NCBI GenBank assembly: GCA_014706295.1 | Contig: JACSVZ010000001.1 | Coordinates: 83,450,237-83,514,236 of the forward strand | DNA from: Lycocorax pyrrhopterus obiensis | Taxonomy: Eukaryota > Chordata > Aves > Passeriformes > Paradisaeidae | Direction of reading: 5' to 3' | Length of the DNA: 64,000 nucleotides | Part shown: in pieces, positions 1-53,654 of the stretch | Numbering within the stretch: the first letter of the stretch is position 1 | How the letters are laid out: the number at the start of each line of letters is the position of its first letter | Position numbers and translations under genes: made by a program | Notes under the pieces: model-generated | What the model saw: the letters and a program-made list of their open reading frames with translations, nothing else | The model's database searches: none | Told to the model about the DNA's origin: nothing

Positions 1-39846
<39,846 letters not shown>

Positions 39847-39850
<4 letters not shown>

Positions 39851-39975
39851 GGTGTGTGTCCCGTGTGTGTCCTGTGTGTGTGTGCGCCCCGTGTCCTTTG
39901 CGTGTCCCGCGCGTCCTGTGTGTCCCGCGTCCGTCCCGAATGTGTGCCCTGTGTCCCGCGTCCTGTCACACACCC
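39847..39975. repeat. Degenerate GTGTCC-type minisatellite
   Basis: The plus strand repeats gtgtcc, gtgtgtcc and cgtgtcccgcg motifs many times with irregular spacing of about 8-20 bp. It directly abuts the TMEM135 CpG island. Confidence 0.75.
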
Positions 39976-40696
39976 GTCGCAGCACGGGCATTTATGTGCC
40001 TGTATGAAGCTATGTTCCTGTACTTTGTGAGGTCAAAGTCGCAGCCGTACGGATGTTGGGATGTCTGCCGTGAGAGCCGCTCGCACGACTCGGCTGGTTC
40101 TCGTCGTGGTGGTGAGAGGTTTCAGTGTAGGGTAAGGAGCCCACGCTGAGCTCAGAATTAAAGGTCATCTTGCAGTTTGCTCGCAGCCCGTGACGGCAGC
40201 GACATCTCCTTCAGCTCACTCCACCCATGCACTCCCGTTCCTTCTGTTTCTCATGTCATCCCGCTTCTCCTGAGCCCCTGGATAATGTCAAACACACTGT
40301 TTCCTGTCTTAATTGGTATGGCCTCCTCACACACTTAAGGTCTGACTCCTGTGGTTAGAGTGTTTGCAGGCTGACTCTGGAGAGTTTTGTAAACTTGCTG
40401 GGAAGTAGGTTGGCATCTGCATCGCTCCACGTGCAGAACTGTGTATTAAGTGCAAAGTCTTCCTAAAGAGAAACGCTTTAATTATGAACGCAGTGATACC
40501 AGAAAAGTGAGAAAATGCACACATGCACACACACACAATGTCCCCTGTGTCCCCTGTGTCCCCTGTGTCCCATGACCCCTGCAGGGGATGAATGTAGGGA
40601 GAAGCTGCCAGCAAGTCCCTCCGTGACAGGGGGCTGGGAGCAGCTCCCAGTGCCACAGCAGAGGGCGGGATGGCCGGCCGGGGAGATGATTAATTA
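39976..40696. other. Intergenic sequence upstream of TMEM135
   Basis: Mixed-composition sequence. It contains a short CA-rich run (about 40518-40537) followed by a TGTCCCCTG tandem repeat. No gene recognised. Confidence 0.6.
40539..40571. repeat. 9-bp tandem repeat TGTCCCCTG, about 3.7 copies
   Basis: Three full copies of tgtcccctg plus a partial fourth (tgtccc). They follow a short CA-rich run. The 9-bp period makes a spurious open frame of repeating Gly-Asp-Thr on the minus strand. Confidence 0.95.
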
Positions 40697-41104
40697 AGGC
40701 CGAAAGGGACCACTGGAGGTCATCTTATCCAAGCTCCCTTCTTAAGCAGGTTCCCCTAAAGCACGTCACTCAGGATTGTGTCCAGGCAGCTTTTGGATGT
40801 CTCTAGTGAGGGAGGCTCCACAACCTCTCTGGGCAGCCTTTTCCAGTGCTCGGTCACCTACATAGTAAGGAAGTTCTTCCTCGTGTTCAGGTGGAACTTC
40901 CTGTGCATTAGTTTCTTCCTGTTGCCTCTTGTCCTCTTGCTTGGCACCACCAAGAAGAGCCTGGCTCCACCCTCTTGGCACACCCCCTTCAGGTAGTTAC
41001 AGATATTGACAAGGTCCTCTCTCAGTTGTCTCCAGGCTAAACAGCCCCAGGTCCCTCAGCCTTTCCTCATATGAAAGATGCTTCAGTCCCCTAATCACCT
41101 TTGG
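40697..41104 (-). mobile_element. CR1 LINE 3' fragment, minus-strand sense
   Basis: About 400 bp match the avian CR1 3' region in reverse complement. The order is 'gaaagggaccactggaggtc', 'cctctctgggcagcc', 'gaagttcttcctcgtgttca', 'gttgcctcttgtcctc', 'ctccaggctaaacagcccc' and 'cctcagcctttcctcat'. It is the best-preserved repeat here. The 5' end of the element is truncated, as is typical for CR1. Confidence 0.95.
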
Positions 41105-44100
41105 ACACAATGGAGTTTTTACAAAAACATGAAGGCAACGACTGATGACACAGTTACAGCTCAATTGCAAAAGTGTCATCTGGATCCAGCTTGAAATTTT
41201 GCTAATTTAGGGACTAGAGGGGCTGTGTGTATCAAGACCTGAGGATTTTACTTGGGTCTTTGTTAAATAACAGTTCACAAACACTCTGTTCTGATGAAGC
41301 AAGTACACTCTCTATCTCCTTTGCTGTGGTCAAGTCAAGAAGAGATTATTTCAAGATCTCGGTGAGACATACATCCTGAAGTCTATAGGAAGATCAGCAA
41401 ACTAACCTGCAGTCAAATGCAGACTTAGAACAGACCCACAGCAAGAAAATTCCGTCCTCTTACAGCCTGGCTCCACATAGTCCTGTTGTAGTATTTGCCT
41501 CACTGATCAGACTTGAGACCAGCCTGTACCACTCCGAAAAAGATAGAGCAAATTTGTCAGTGATTTTGCAAACTCCTTTACTGTCCTTCCAAAGGAGCTT
41601 GCTATGGGTGCAAGATCATACTTGCATTTCTATTTTAGCAGCCCACAGATGGGCAGGTTGAATGGTTCACAGAACTTGGGGCTGATGAGAGACTTTTGCA
41701 GACTCCCAACAAATCTGCAGTAGGAGATCTTTGGCCTAAATAATTCAATTATGCTATTTCAATCAAGCGTATCTGACCAACCAACCCTCTTTAGGTAGAA
41801 CTCTGTCTATGACAGCTTGTATTTAAAGTCTAGTAGAAGGCCCTAGAGATAACTTTAAATTCAGCTTCAGTGCTGGGGTACAGCTCCCCTGCAGCTGTGG
41901 CTGTGAGGCTGCCTCAGGGAGTGAATATTGCTGTGTGCTGGCCCTCACGGGGAGCAGCCTTGGCAATACAACCTGCTGCAGTATTCTCTGGACTTTGGCT
42001 TGGACCTAGTGCCTTGCTTGCTGTTTCTGTATTACTATGTAAAAAACTGCTTGTGGGCAGAAAAGGCAATTATTGCCTAAGTTATGGATTCTGGCTCTCT
42101 TTGCTTGCATGTTTTGGCCTTGATACTACTCTGGGCTTAGGGCTTGATTTCTGTCTTGTATTTGTAGGGAGAGAGCTATAACACATACAATAATAATAAT
42201 TGCACAAGTTAATGCTTTCACCTCTGACACATGTTTTTGCGGACAGTCCTAATTTTGGAACCACTTGCCCTGCTCAAGTTAAGGAAAACTGGTAGAGAAG
42301 GATCCAACAAGATACTTCGTTCATTTGCGCAGCACCCCTGATCTGGCTGAAGAGTTGCCTGCTCAGAACTGAAGGTTTTGCATGTCTCCTGTTGGGTCAG
42401 CTGAGGAAGACTCTGATGATGCACTGATAAAGAAAGCAGCACGGCCCTGACCTTGCTCCAGGCCCTTTTCCATGGGGTTGCAATACTCTGAGAAGAAGCC
42501 CTGGGGGTGAAGCTACATGGGAATGCCACTAATGGTCCAATTGGCATTGGATGCCACCCCAGGCTATTCTGCCCTGGGAAACCTACCCTTGATTGGAATA
42601 GGAACAAAAAAGTCTCAGAAAAGGATGGAACCTCATGAATTAAAATAAAACACTGAAGACCTTTACTTTTGCCCCATAAGCGCCCGGACTTTTCAGGAAT
42701 TCTATTTGTTGCATGAACAAGGCTCTATACTGGGAATAGCAGGGTGTGTCTGTAATGTTACTTAAAAAACCACCAGTGGTGAATCCTGTGGCATAAAGCC
42801 AAGTGATGTGGCACATGCTGTTCAGAGCTTGCCTTGTAAATTCCAGGTGCCTTGGAGAGAGCTACCCAGAGTAGTCCCAAAACCAAAGCCAGGGAGAGAG
42901 CTAATTGCTAAGCAACATGAATAGTGGGGGAGTTGAGTCCTCAGCTTAGTCCCTGGTCCTTGTTGATGTAACAGAGTGAAATATACCAACGTGTCTGCAT
43001 AAAAATGTAGGCTGACAAAAATATGAGCCTCATTATACTAGGACAGCAATGATGCCCCCAGCTCCACACCTTGTGTCACAGAAAGGAGCGATGTGGCGGC
43101 ATCTCACTGCATTGAGACTCTGTTCCAGTTGCTCACGTATCCATTTGCAGCTGGGTTACAAAATGCAGCTTCCAGCACAAGACTCTGGCCAGACTCATTC
43201 TTTAACAAGGTACCTTAACTGATGGACAGCACTGCAATCCTTTAGTTTACCCATGCAGATGATAACTGATTATATCACGGAGTCAGATGGCTTGGGTAGC
43301 AGTTGCTGAATAAAGAAAAGTAGTCCCTGCCTTTCCAGGTTGTAGTGCATCTCACAGTTTGGAACATTCTCTGCTGCTATCTTCAGCATTTGCTAAGTCT
43401 GATATCTACAAATAAATTACATATCTCATCCCATGAGAGTAACTGGAGGTGTGAAGATTTTTTCTCTTGCCTTCACGCTGAGCAGTTATCAGTGTTAGGA
43501 AGTGGCCTAACCGGGAATCCAAGGCAGAGCATTTAACTAATTAGAACAAAACCAGGCAGAAAAAAATAAACTGAGGAAAAACCAGGGGACTTGACATTTC
43601 AGGAAGCTTTGCCTTCCAAATGCATTGGGATCTGGGAAATCTTCTCTCTAAATATTTTTAAATATCAGAACAATCTGGAAACATTTTAGCTTGGAAGAAA
43701 TGTTATGCTTTGCCCTCTCCATTCCCTCATGTTGCTTTCCAACTTGTGTGCTTTTTTTTTGCTATTTGTTTTCTCCCTTGGGACAAGGGATCCAACTTTT
43801 CCCTGCTACTCATGCCGTTCTCAGTGCCTGCGCTTCAGTTCTGGAAGTAACGTCTCCTTCTGATAAGAACTGCTCTTTCCACCAGTAAGGTTTTCTTGCA
43901 CTCGCTTATTTTCCTGCTTTTCCCATTCTTCCACTCTCATTGTTATTATCCCTCTGTTTGTTCTCCAGCCATCTGTGCAATTGTCTCATCATAAAGTTTA
44001 TGAAATCCAGACCAAAAAATATTCTGCTGCTAAAAAAGCTAGGAATTAAATCAATTCTTCTCCTCAGGTCAGTGGTGACAATGTGTACATGCAGATATCT

Positions 44101-47100
44101 ACTTCCTTCAGTGAACTGCATAGGAACTCCAGTCTCCATTTCTTCTCAAAATCCAGGACAAATGGTAGGTACAGTATATAATTAGTTTCTTTAGAAATAA
44201 ACCACAATCTTGTAACATACATCACTAATACACAAAATGGCTGTATTGAATGGGAATGAATGGCCATTAATTGAGTGGATTTACTTTCTTCCAAGAAAAG
44301 AAGGGCCCTTTAAGAACTACTTTTCACCCTTGTGCCTGAAACTACTTACGCTTTTTACTTAACCCATTTTGCATTATTTGAAGAGAGATTCTCTTCTGGC
44401 TTGCAACCATGAATGCTACTTGTTCATTTCTTAGCAGGGGATAAGCTCAAAATACCCTTATGTTTGCGGATATTTCAAGGTAAAGGAATTATCTGGAAGT
44501 TTTCCCATTTTCCAGATGTAGTAATGTCCAAACTAAATATGGGATGGACTGTGGGATAATACCCTGTGAACACTTTAATACACACAATAATATCCTCATG
44601 TTTATACAAATATGGGGTTTTTTCCAGATATAAATGTTGCAGTCTTTCTTACAGAGGTACCAAGGATTATATTAAGAAAACAAAATCATAACATTCACCA
44701 CACTGACTCTGTGGGCCAAACCAAGAGATGACGTACTGAGCCATATTCATGCTACTGGCATCAGTTGAATTGTACTTCAACTGTATTTAGCCTATGGTGT
44801 TGCTGTTCCTGGAGACAGTGATTTCTTCTTTCTAAATCAGGTGATAGAATCGGTCATTAAAGGCTAAATTAAGCCACTGCTTTCACTACAGAAGGAATGA
44901 GAGGCAGTGTATGTGGACACACCATCCCAAGAGCAGCCCAAAACAGCAGCTGTGACCCTGCTGCTTCTTCTCTGCTCTCCTGCTTTCCAGGAAAGTGCTT
45001 TCTGTAGATCTGGAAGGAATGCAAAAATCAGTCTTGCATCATCTGGGTACCTCGGCGTACTCCTGTGCTTGAAACTCCCTTGCCCGGTTCCCTACCTTTG
45101 TTTGACTGAAACCACTACAACACACCTTTACACCACCCAAAGAGAGCAAAATCTTTTCTGATGCTATCAAAAGGTATGGCTGCCCGTGCTCTACAGTCAC
45201 AGTGCTGTGTCTGGAGTTCATGTCCTTCCTCTGCCATCCTCTTGTCTTGATGCTTATCAAATTGAGCAGTCAGGAAATACCTGTCCCACATAGCTTCGAT
45301 GTCCTTCATTTCTGCCTGCCAGGTGGGGGCAGCAGCCTTCAAACATGCAGGTGATAATCACCTTTCCAAGACCATGGGTGGGAAGGTTGGGAGCAGCTGG
45401 GATTCCACTCTGCTGCACACAGGGAGCTCAGGGGCAGCATCAGATGGGTCTCCACTCCTAAAGAGGTCCAAGACAGTGGAGCTCTGCACCTCCATTGTCT
45501 ATGACACCTGATAGCTAAATCACTCTCTGGCACTTTTTTGGGGCCTTTTGTATGATACCTGAGATCAATATGCTATAGAGAGGTCTGGCCCTAAGTAGGA
45601 TAGATTCCAGCCAGTCACTGTCATTTGCCCATAAGAGCAGCGGTGAGTGGTGGGGTTCTTCAGCAGCGTCAATGCCAAGGATCTTTCAGTAAATAGGAGA
45701 GAAAAAGGAGACAGGAATGAATGATGACATCCTCAAGTAAAAACTTTTGTTTGCCACTCCCAACTTTTTTGAGGTCATTACTGAGACATTATTTATTCTT
45801 CAAACACAAGCATTTTTCAGTCACGATCTTAAGAAAATACACAGAAGGTGCCATTTTTTTTCTGGTTTGAAGTTTCTAGTGTGCTTAAAAGTTCTGTAAT
45901 AAAACTGTCCGTCCATCATGTTGGGATGCTGAGGCCACAGAGAGAAATGTAATTGTTCTAAAGCAACTGAGCACCCAACAGCTCCTTTGAAAATTAATGA
46001 TAGTTTTGAGAAACTCAGCACTTTTGAAAAGGCTTTCAATTTAAGCCTGATTTTCTTTTTTTCCAGAAGAATAATGAACAATAAATTTCAGCTATGTAGT
46101 TTTCAAATGCTCATGTTGAAATAGCCTCAGGACTCTGATCACTCGTGCTGCCAGCACTTGGATGTCACAGCAGTGGAATTCAACAGCCTAAGTAGCAGCT
46201 GCTGAACTACTTCAATTTTCAGGTTTGTATTTTCAAACAGGCAGTGTTTTTAGGTTGTCCTGGGTTAATAAACTACATTGTCCTTCAGCAGGACTGTGGA
46301 TGTCCAAAGCAGGGAGCAGGGTGAATGACTCAGAGGAGGTTCTTTGAGGCAAGCTGCTCCCTTTGCCTTTATTTTCCCACTTTGCTGCCAGTTGTCTTGA
46401 AAATGCTTTTAATTGCAAATTAAAGAAACAACACACCCATGATTACTACTAGCTTTTGAAATACTGTGTTTAGGTGGGCAGATGTAGCCTTAGACATCCA
46501 TATTTGGACGTCCTCTCCAAAATTGAGGCAGTGTGAAAAACAGTTGTGGATTTGATGGAACTGCAACATCAGACTCTGCTGTTGGTTCCTCTCTGCTGGA
46601 CCAAGCTTTGTGAATGTATATGAACAAGAATCGAGGAAATAAGATGAAGCAAACAAGTTTAAACACTCAAAAGAACAATTTTTAAACACAGAAGCATTCA
46701 GAGAACAAAACCTTCTTTTCAGTACCTCTGGCTCATTCCTAGAAGCCATTTCTAACATTTCTGCTAAATAAGTTGAGAAAGTCACTAAAGCATAGCAACA
46801 TCGCAGTGTCCCTAGGAAAAAAAAAGCACCAAAGAGCCTTGAGAAAACTCTGAATAATGCAGAAAGCAAGAACAAATGTTTTATATATGCGGTACTGTTA
46901 AAACTCTCAAGCAGCATAAATACAATAAACAATAGCAAAGAATAGGATATTTGTTTGTTTCCCCACACTTGAGATGACCTAACCTACCTCAAGCATGGTT
47001 CTACTTTGGGACTTGTGAGTTATTTGATCAGTCCAAACTTGTGAAAATAAACACTATTATTCTACTGTTTTACATTCTTTTGTTCTCTGTAAATAGACTG

Positions 47101-50100
47101 AGAACTAGCAAAGTAAATGATAATAAAATACAAATCAAAATAAGAACTGCCAATAAAGCAGAAACAACACAAGCGGAAAAAAATGTAATAAACACAGAAA
47201 TAATGAAGTTAAATACTCATCACTGAGCACAGCTCTGTGTGCTCCAGATGACTTTGTCACTGTTTTATGGTTGAGTTCTGATCTCATTTACAGACATCTC
47301 CTGCAGAGACTTCCCTCATGCTAAGGCATACCTGGCATGGCCAAGAGAAAAACTTAACATCTTGGGGTCAGTATTTTCAGAGAACCCTATGGAGTTAGGT
47401 CTACAAATTTCATTGGATTTCAGTGCAGGTTGAACACCTAACTTTGTGTCTCTGAAAAAAATCCCCTTGTAAAGTAATAGGCCATTTCTTTGGCCCTACC
47501 TGTATTGTCTTCCAGACACTATTTTCCAGTGTTTTTTCTAGGTGTAAGTAAATGCTGTGGGACTATATTAGTATCTGGGGACCCAGCTAGAAGAGATGAA
47601 CTTGATTGTAAGGTCTTTATTAAGAATAGGTTTGCTCTCTGGGCCCTAGGCCCAAAACTCCATCCATGCCTCTGGGTGGCAGTGACATCTTGAAGGCATG
47701 TCTTGCAGATCAGTTAATGTCCAGATTTGTGCACATCATGTGTTAAGAATTACTATTGTTATTAACATCAATGATAGGGCTTTCACGACTCCCTGGGAGG
47801 AGTAATTTTGCAGCCTGACATATGTCACTGTTGGAAGGCTTCTCTTGATATTTTTATAGTGCTTCTTAGCACTGGAAGACTCTGAAGACAGAAAGCAGAA
47901 AGCTCACTGTGTTGGCTAGAGCTCAGTATACATGGGCCTATGCCTGTGCATAGAGATGAGGCAACTGGTCAGACATGGTATCATTTTACATTCCCCTCCC
48001 ACACCAGAAAAGCACCTTCCTTCTTTATCCTATTTATAGAAAATAAAAGAATTTCCTTGGTTCTTTTTTTGGACAAGAAATGCAATGTTTTATACAGATC
48101 TCTTCGGTCAAAAGCCCAGGGGGGAATCAATACAGCCCTGGCTGGGAGAGCATGCTGCCTCTAAAAACAATGCAGTAAGGGTGGTTAATGACCTGATGTC
48201 CACAGATGTCCAAATTCTGTCTCCATGCCAAAAAAAAGGATTAACCCAAGTGATACAGTTCAAGTAAGTTCCCTCATAGCAGAACTTAAGCAAACTTCAC
48301 ATGGGAAATCATAATGTATGCAAGAAATTATACCTCCTCCTGGCACTCCCACACACACTGAACTGCATCCATCTCTGCTTAGGGAGAAAGATGAAAAAAT
48401 AGCACAGAAAAGCATATTTTCAGAGGATAAAGTGAAATTTTAAGTTAACTAAATATCCCAGGTTGAAAGAGTATGCAGCTTTTACCAATGTATGAAGGAG
48501 TTATAATTACTGATGGTCCAAAAAAAGAGATATACAAGTTTACACACTTACCTAAAGTTCATTGTCTCAAAACAAATGTTGCTTAACATCCAGCATCTCA
48601 GTTTGGTTTAGCTGAAGAAAGTAAATCCATCTCTCACCAATACAGCTTTCCAGAAGGATTTTTGAAATCCTCTTTTCCCTTGTGTATACTTAACAAATTA
48701 TCTCTGGAAATGCTGGCTGTTTACTTACAGAAATCATTTTCTTGGGACCCAGTTCATCCTTTCATAATTCAAAGGCTGGAGGGGCATGGAATTACGTTTT
48801 ATGTGCAAGTCTTACAATAAAGATGTTAAAATGATCCTCTAGTCAGGCTGAAGAATATTTATCCTACAGTCATGCACTGTTGCCCAAGGGTTTTTGTGTA
48901 AGTTCTTCCTTGATCCTCACTCTCCTATTTAACTTGAGCCTCTGTTAGTTCCTCTTACCTTTACCCAGCTGCCTGAAGCAGCTAAGGAATGAGATACACA
49001 TCCTGAGCTCCTTTGACAGTCAAGGCAGAGTGAAGCATCTCCAGTGCAGCCACCTTAGATCTGAGCTGGACTCAATTACCTTCTCTATCTGCCTTGCCCA
49101 CACGGTATTCAATGGAGGCTAACCTAGCACCCGCAAAGCCTATCAAAAAACTACATCCCTACATCAGATACATAGGAAGGAGAGGCAGGCTTTGGGGCAG
49201 CACAGACAGGGTCACTGGCCTTTGCAGGGGTTGCCTTCCACTGCAGTCATCTTGGCATGGTGGCAAAGAGAGCCTTTGAGAGCCTTTCCTGCAGAATTAC
49301 AACATGGAGGGGTCACTATACCTCAGCCTCGGGAACCAGCTGCACTGGAAGGGCAGATATGGTGGCTTTTGTCTAAATTTGGAGCCCGATTCTTCACTGC
49401 TTTTCCCCATATGATGAGAGCAAAAGGGGTTGTTTATGTGTCGATCTTCTTTCTTTCTTCATATATTTGAAGTGATTTTATGTCATAAACTGAATAAACT
49501 GTCATAAACCTTGCCTCTCAATACAACACCATGCCCAGTTGTGGCCTGAAATTTTCATATTTGGGAAATAATTTTCTCCAGTTTTACTTGACAAATATTT
49601 AGGTTAGATGGCAGCTTTCTTACATTTTTTTTAATGCACATTTTTAGGGGTTTTCTTTTTATATTTTTCATAATTCCCCAAGGATGTGTGTATAGTGTCA
49701 ACAGTACTGAATGACATGAACTTTTACTGTAAGGAACTGAAATATCATGGTAATCTATTTTTCATGGTAATTTGGCCCATGGAAGTCTCTCCCAGGAATA
49801 AAAATGCCTGAGAAAAACGGAATTCACATAAACTCTCATTATTTTCTAAGTTCATGTATGAGTCTATGGGGAAATAGATGAATTGTCAGCCTCCAAATAT
49901 AAATTACACTGCCCAAGAATGAAGGATCAGTACATACTCAAATTCCAGATCCAGTAATAATAAAAATAAAATTCAGTATTCGTTCCATTGATAACAAAAC
50001 CTCAGTACAGTGCAAAAATACCACCGTGATCAGCACAATATAAAAGAAGAAGGGTGCGGTTCCCTCACAGCTGAAGCCAAACTAAGCTGATCTGTTTCCT

Positions 50101-53100
50101 TTCATGGTCACACCACCCCTCCTTGTCATCACAGCACTATTTATTTTATTTTGTTAGTTTTCTAACAATTAGTACCTGGGCCTACCCTGCCCTGCCAGGG
50201 AGTCAGAGGAAGAGCACACATGTACAAAGTGTAAGGTGGGTTGCACTCCACATAATCACCTGTATGCATGCAAGGAACATAAGGCAAATGTAGAATGGCA
50301 GCAAAGCCTTCTGCACAAGACAGAATGGCATTATTTATGCACAGACTAATTTGAAAGTCCTTTGGTTTGTGTAACAGTAATCCATATGATTAATTTGCCA
50401 TCTTGGATAGAAATTAGGAAACCTGTTTGCCAAAGACTTGCCGAACCAGTCCTTCTCACTGGCTGGTATGACATTTATGTGTTTGTCTTCCTGTGAACGT
50501 AGCACTACTTTAAGTGTATAGGAATAGGTAAAGAAAAAGAAAAGCTATGAATGTCGTATACAAATGGTTAATGGAAGAGCAGCTCTGTCAGTGTGAGAAA
50601 GGGGAATAAACTATCCTGGAAGAGAAAGTAGAACAAAACAGATATCTTTTGCAATTACATCCACACTGGGTGTATAAATATATTAGCAAAAACTCATCTC
50701 CTTAAATGAAATAATTATACAGCTCTCAAACTGAATGCATACTGTAATCATTTAAAGAGAAAACAACCATAAATAAATTAATTTTTTTTTAAAGTTAGAG
50801 AAAAAGAAAAGAATCGCAGTGGAGACAAGAATTTGGAAATAATCAGCACTCAGTAACTGTGTTTTAAATGGCCCACAAAGCGAAGAATAGTGCCACTGTA
50901 AACTGGGCAGTCCAGCTAGAACTGGAAGACTTAAGTATTGCTGCTTATTTAAAGTTCTCTGTGACTCTATAAGGACCTGGAGGCAGTGGTGTGTATCACT
51001 TAAAGCCACGTTACTGGTGCGTGACGCGGCTCCCGAGAGTAACGCCAACAGCCCGTATCCGCACCGGGACAGGTTTCACTCCTGTGTCCAGCTTCTCCTT
51101 TGTGTATTCACAGGCACCACAAAAGCAATGTGAATGCAGCAAACTTCACCTCTTGGCAGATGTCGAATTTCTTTCCCAGGAGAATGACCCCACCGCCTGC
51201 CTAACACAATACAAAGAAGGGTTTTTTCCAGCCGTGCCCTGCAAGTCAATACTCGCTGTTATGTAACTAAACACAGCATATCAGCTCACATAGCCTTTTT
51301 AATGGGGAAAAATAGTACTTTTTAAGATTTGTGGCCAGATTCATCACACGCCTGACAGCTCTGTGCTGCTCCAATGACACAGAACAGCTTTCAGCCTGCA
51401 ATAACTGATTGATTAAACCAGCTTGTCATGGTATCACTGGAGCAGTGCAAACCAGCTGAAGCATAACAGTAAACCTACCTTCTCAGCTTTGATTTTGAGG
51501 GATTTATATCTCAGCCTGATATAATTTCCGAAGATAAAACATTTAATGGATTAATTAATTAATGTGCATGCTTAAAAGCTTGATATTTACTTATTTGGTA
51601 ATAAGTTAATTCATTTAAATGTTTGAAATCTTAGTGTTTACTTATTGGGTAATACATTTGAGGAGAAAGCACTATAGGATGATTTTCAAAAAATCTGTCC
51701 CCCTGTGTCCATAAGCATGTTTGTGTGATGTTGGTGACAACTGGATGTGAGGACCAGGACTGACTGCAACCCGGGTGAGTTAGGAACAGTAAGATATCTC
51801 AGCGTCTCATGTAAGGCAGAAAGAGTCCCTCTTAAATCAAGCCCACTGAAATTTTCTTCACAGAACGTGCAAAACGACACCAAAAGCCAAGTACAATGTT
51901 GCATATGGACAGCAAACACACAGGAAATAACCTCTGATGCTGCCATAGAATTAAAGCAAAACAGGATGCAGAAAGGTTTAGTGGGAAAGATGACTCTGCA
52001 AAAAGGAAACTAAGCCTTATTTATAAAGCAAGACTCATGACCTCTCAGGGAGAGAGAGCCCAGCCTGTCATTTTCTACCGTGGCTAAACCACTCCTCATG
52101 AGCAATCAGTCTATTATTTCCAAAATTTTCAGGCTAATTTGCTATTGCGAAATGAAACTTCTTCAAACGAGACAAAAAGTGCATTCCTCCTTCAGGATTG
52201 CACTCTGCACATGCCAAATCTGAAGTTACAAACCCAAGCTGTTTTGGATTTATCTGAGCATTAAAAAAAAAAAGGGGGGGGACCTCAGAACAATTTTCTG
52301 AGAAGAAAACTGTTCATCAGTTTCCAGAAAAAAACCAATCACTTGGGCTAAAGTCAGTCCAAGCCAAAATGTGAGTTTCTGAGCATTATAGAAGTAATGA
52401 TGAGCAGCAGTTTAAACTGAAAGTCATTCTGAGAGACAAAAACATTAATTCCAGAGTTCATGCTGAGTTTTGCCTCCACCATGGCTCTGATTTTCAAAAG
52501 TCTACTAATTTTCCCAAAGGGAAGAGATGTTCTTGAAACTGGTCATGCTGTATCTCTGCAGCAGAGCTTTCCTGAGAGGTCTGTCAAAATTAGGCAAAGG
52601 GAAGAGGGCAGGGCTTTTTGGATGGGATTTGTGTTTTAGGACACCATTCTATAAATGTAGATACACTAGGAAAAACTCATTGTGCAAATGTTTTTGTCTC
52701 ACTAGATCCTGAGAGTGACTTTGCCTCACAGCTTCTTGCCTGTTCTACTAAGCTGGTTGGAGAGATCTATCAATCCAAATTATATGAGGAAAGAGGCTTT
52801 TGGAAAACTGATTAATTTTTTTTTTTTAAATTGAAGTTATTCTTAAAGTTAGAAAGAGAAGTACCTGTGTGAAAAAAAAATACTAACACATAGATGAAGT
52901 GAACTAAGTGGCCTTTATATGGGCACCTTCCGTCTCATGAAATTTATGGACAGCTTTGCTCCCTGTGCCCCATGGAATATTGTGTGTGATACCTCTGTGC
53001 CACCAGGATTTCTAACCCCACCCATCATCTGAAAAATCCTCTTGTATTGTTGAATGTTTTGATGTTATCTAAATGCAAAGGATTTCTCAAAATTATGCAT

Positions 53101-53654
53101 ATTAAGTAGCACTGAAACTTCCTGTTTACAATGCTATAAAACCAAATTCTGAGGTCTCTGTGCAAACCAAATATTGACTTTTAAGGGTCATGGAGCAACT
53201 ATTGACCCAAATTGGCATGCAAGGAATTACACATCTGAATCTAGATACGGGATCTGTGTCACAGCTTAGCTGCACTGAAGCACCGTCAAGAAATTGCAGT
53301 CATAACTGCATGAAAACAGAGATTCACAGCCTGTCAGGAGACTTGTGCTCTAGACTCACCGCTGATATTGTCTGGGTCTCCCTTTGCACAGAGAGCTGGC
53401 TCACATGGAGACACAAAAGGTAGAAACCTAAAGAGAGTATCCTGAGAGGATCAGGAGCCAAATCCCATTGGGTCAGGCCCAGAAGGATTCTGCAGTGTGC
53501 TATGGCAGGTAAATTTGCACATAATATACACTTTATTTTAAAGTCTGGAACAAGTCCTGCCCCACTGAGATCAGTGTTGATTGATTCAACTTCATGGAAT
53601 ACGAGTGCCACAATGTGCATTACCTTGGGCCCTGGTGTTACCTGTATTATATCT
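41105..53654. other. Intergenic region between TMEM135 and FZD4, first part
   Basis: About 12.5 kb of mostly AT-rich DNA with no recognisable gene. Points of note are a locally GC-richer unclassified stretch at about 41860-42620, an open frame at 46420-46968 on the minus strand, a short CpG-dense patch at 51010-51070, and a two-copy degenerate tandem repeat at 51551-51656. Unrecognised regulatory elements are possible but cannot be called from one sequence. Confidence 0.6.
51551..51656. repeat. Degenerate two-copy tandem repeat, about 51-55 bp per copy
   Basis: The first copy begins ttaattaattaatg and ends tttacttatttggtaataag. The second begins ttaattcatttaaatg and ends tttacttattgggtaatac. 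The two tttactta blocks are 51 bp apart. The repeat is AT-rich, with taatta and gtttac motifs. Confidence 0.7.

Noticed and set aside
40778..40996. Open frames at 40.77-41.0 kb on both strands
   Set aside because: Both lie inside a CR1 3' region and are repeat-derived.
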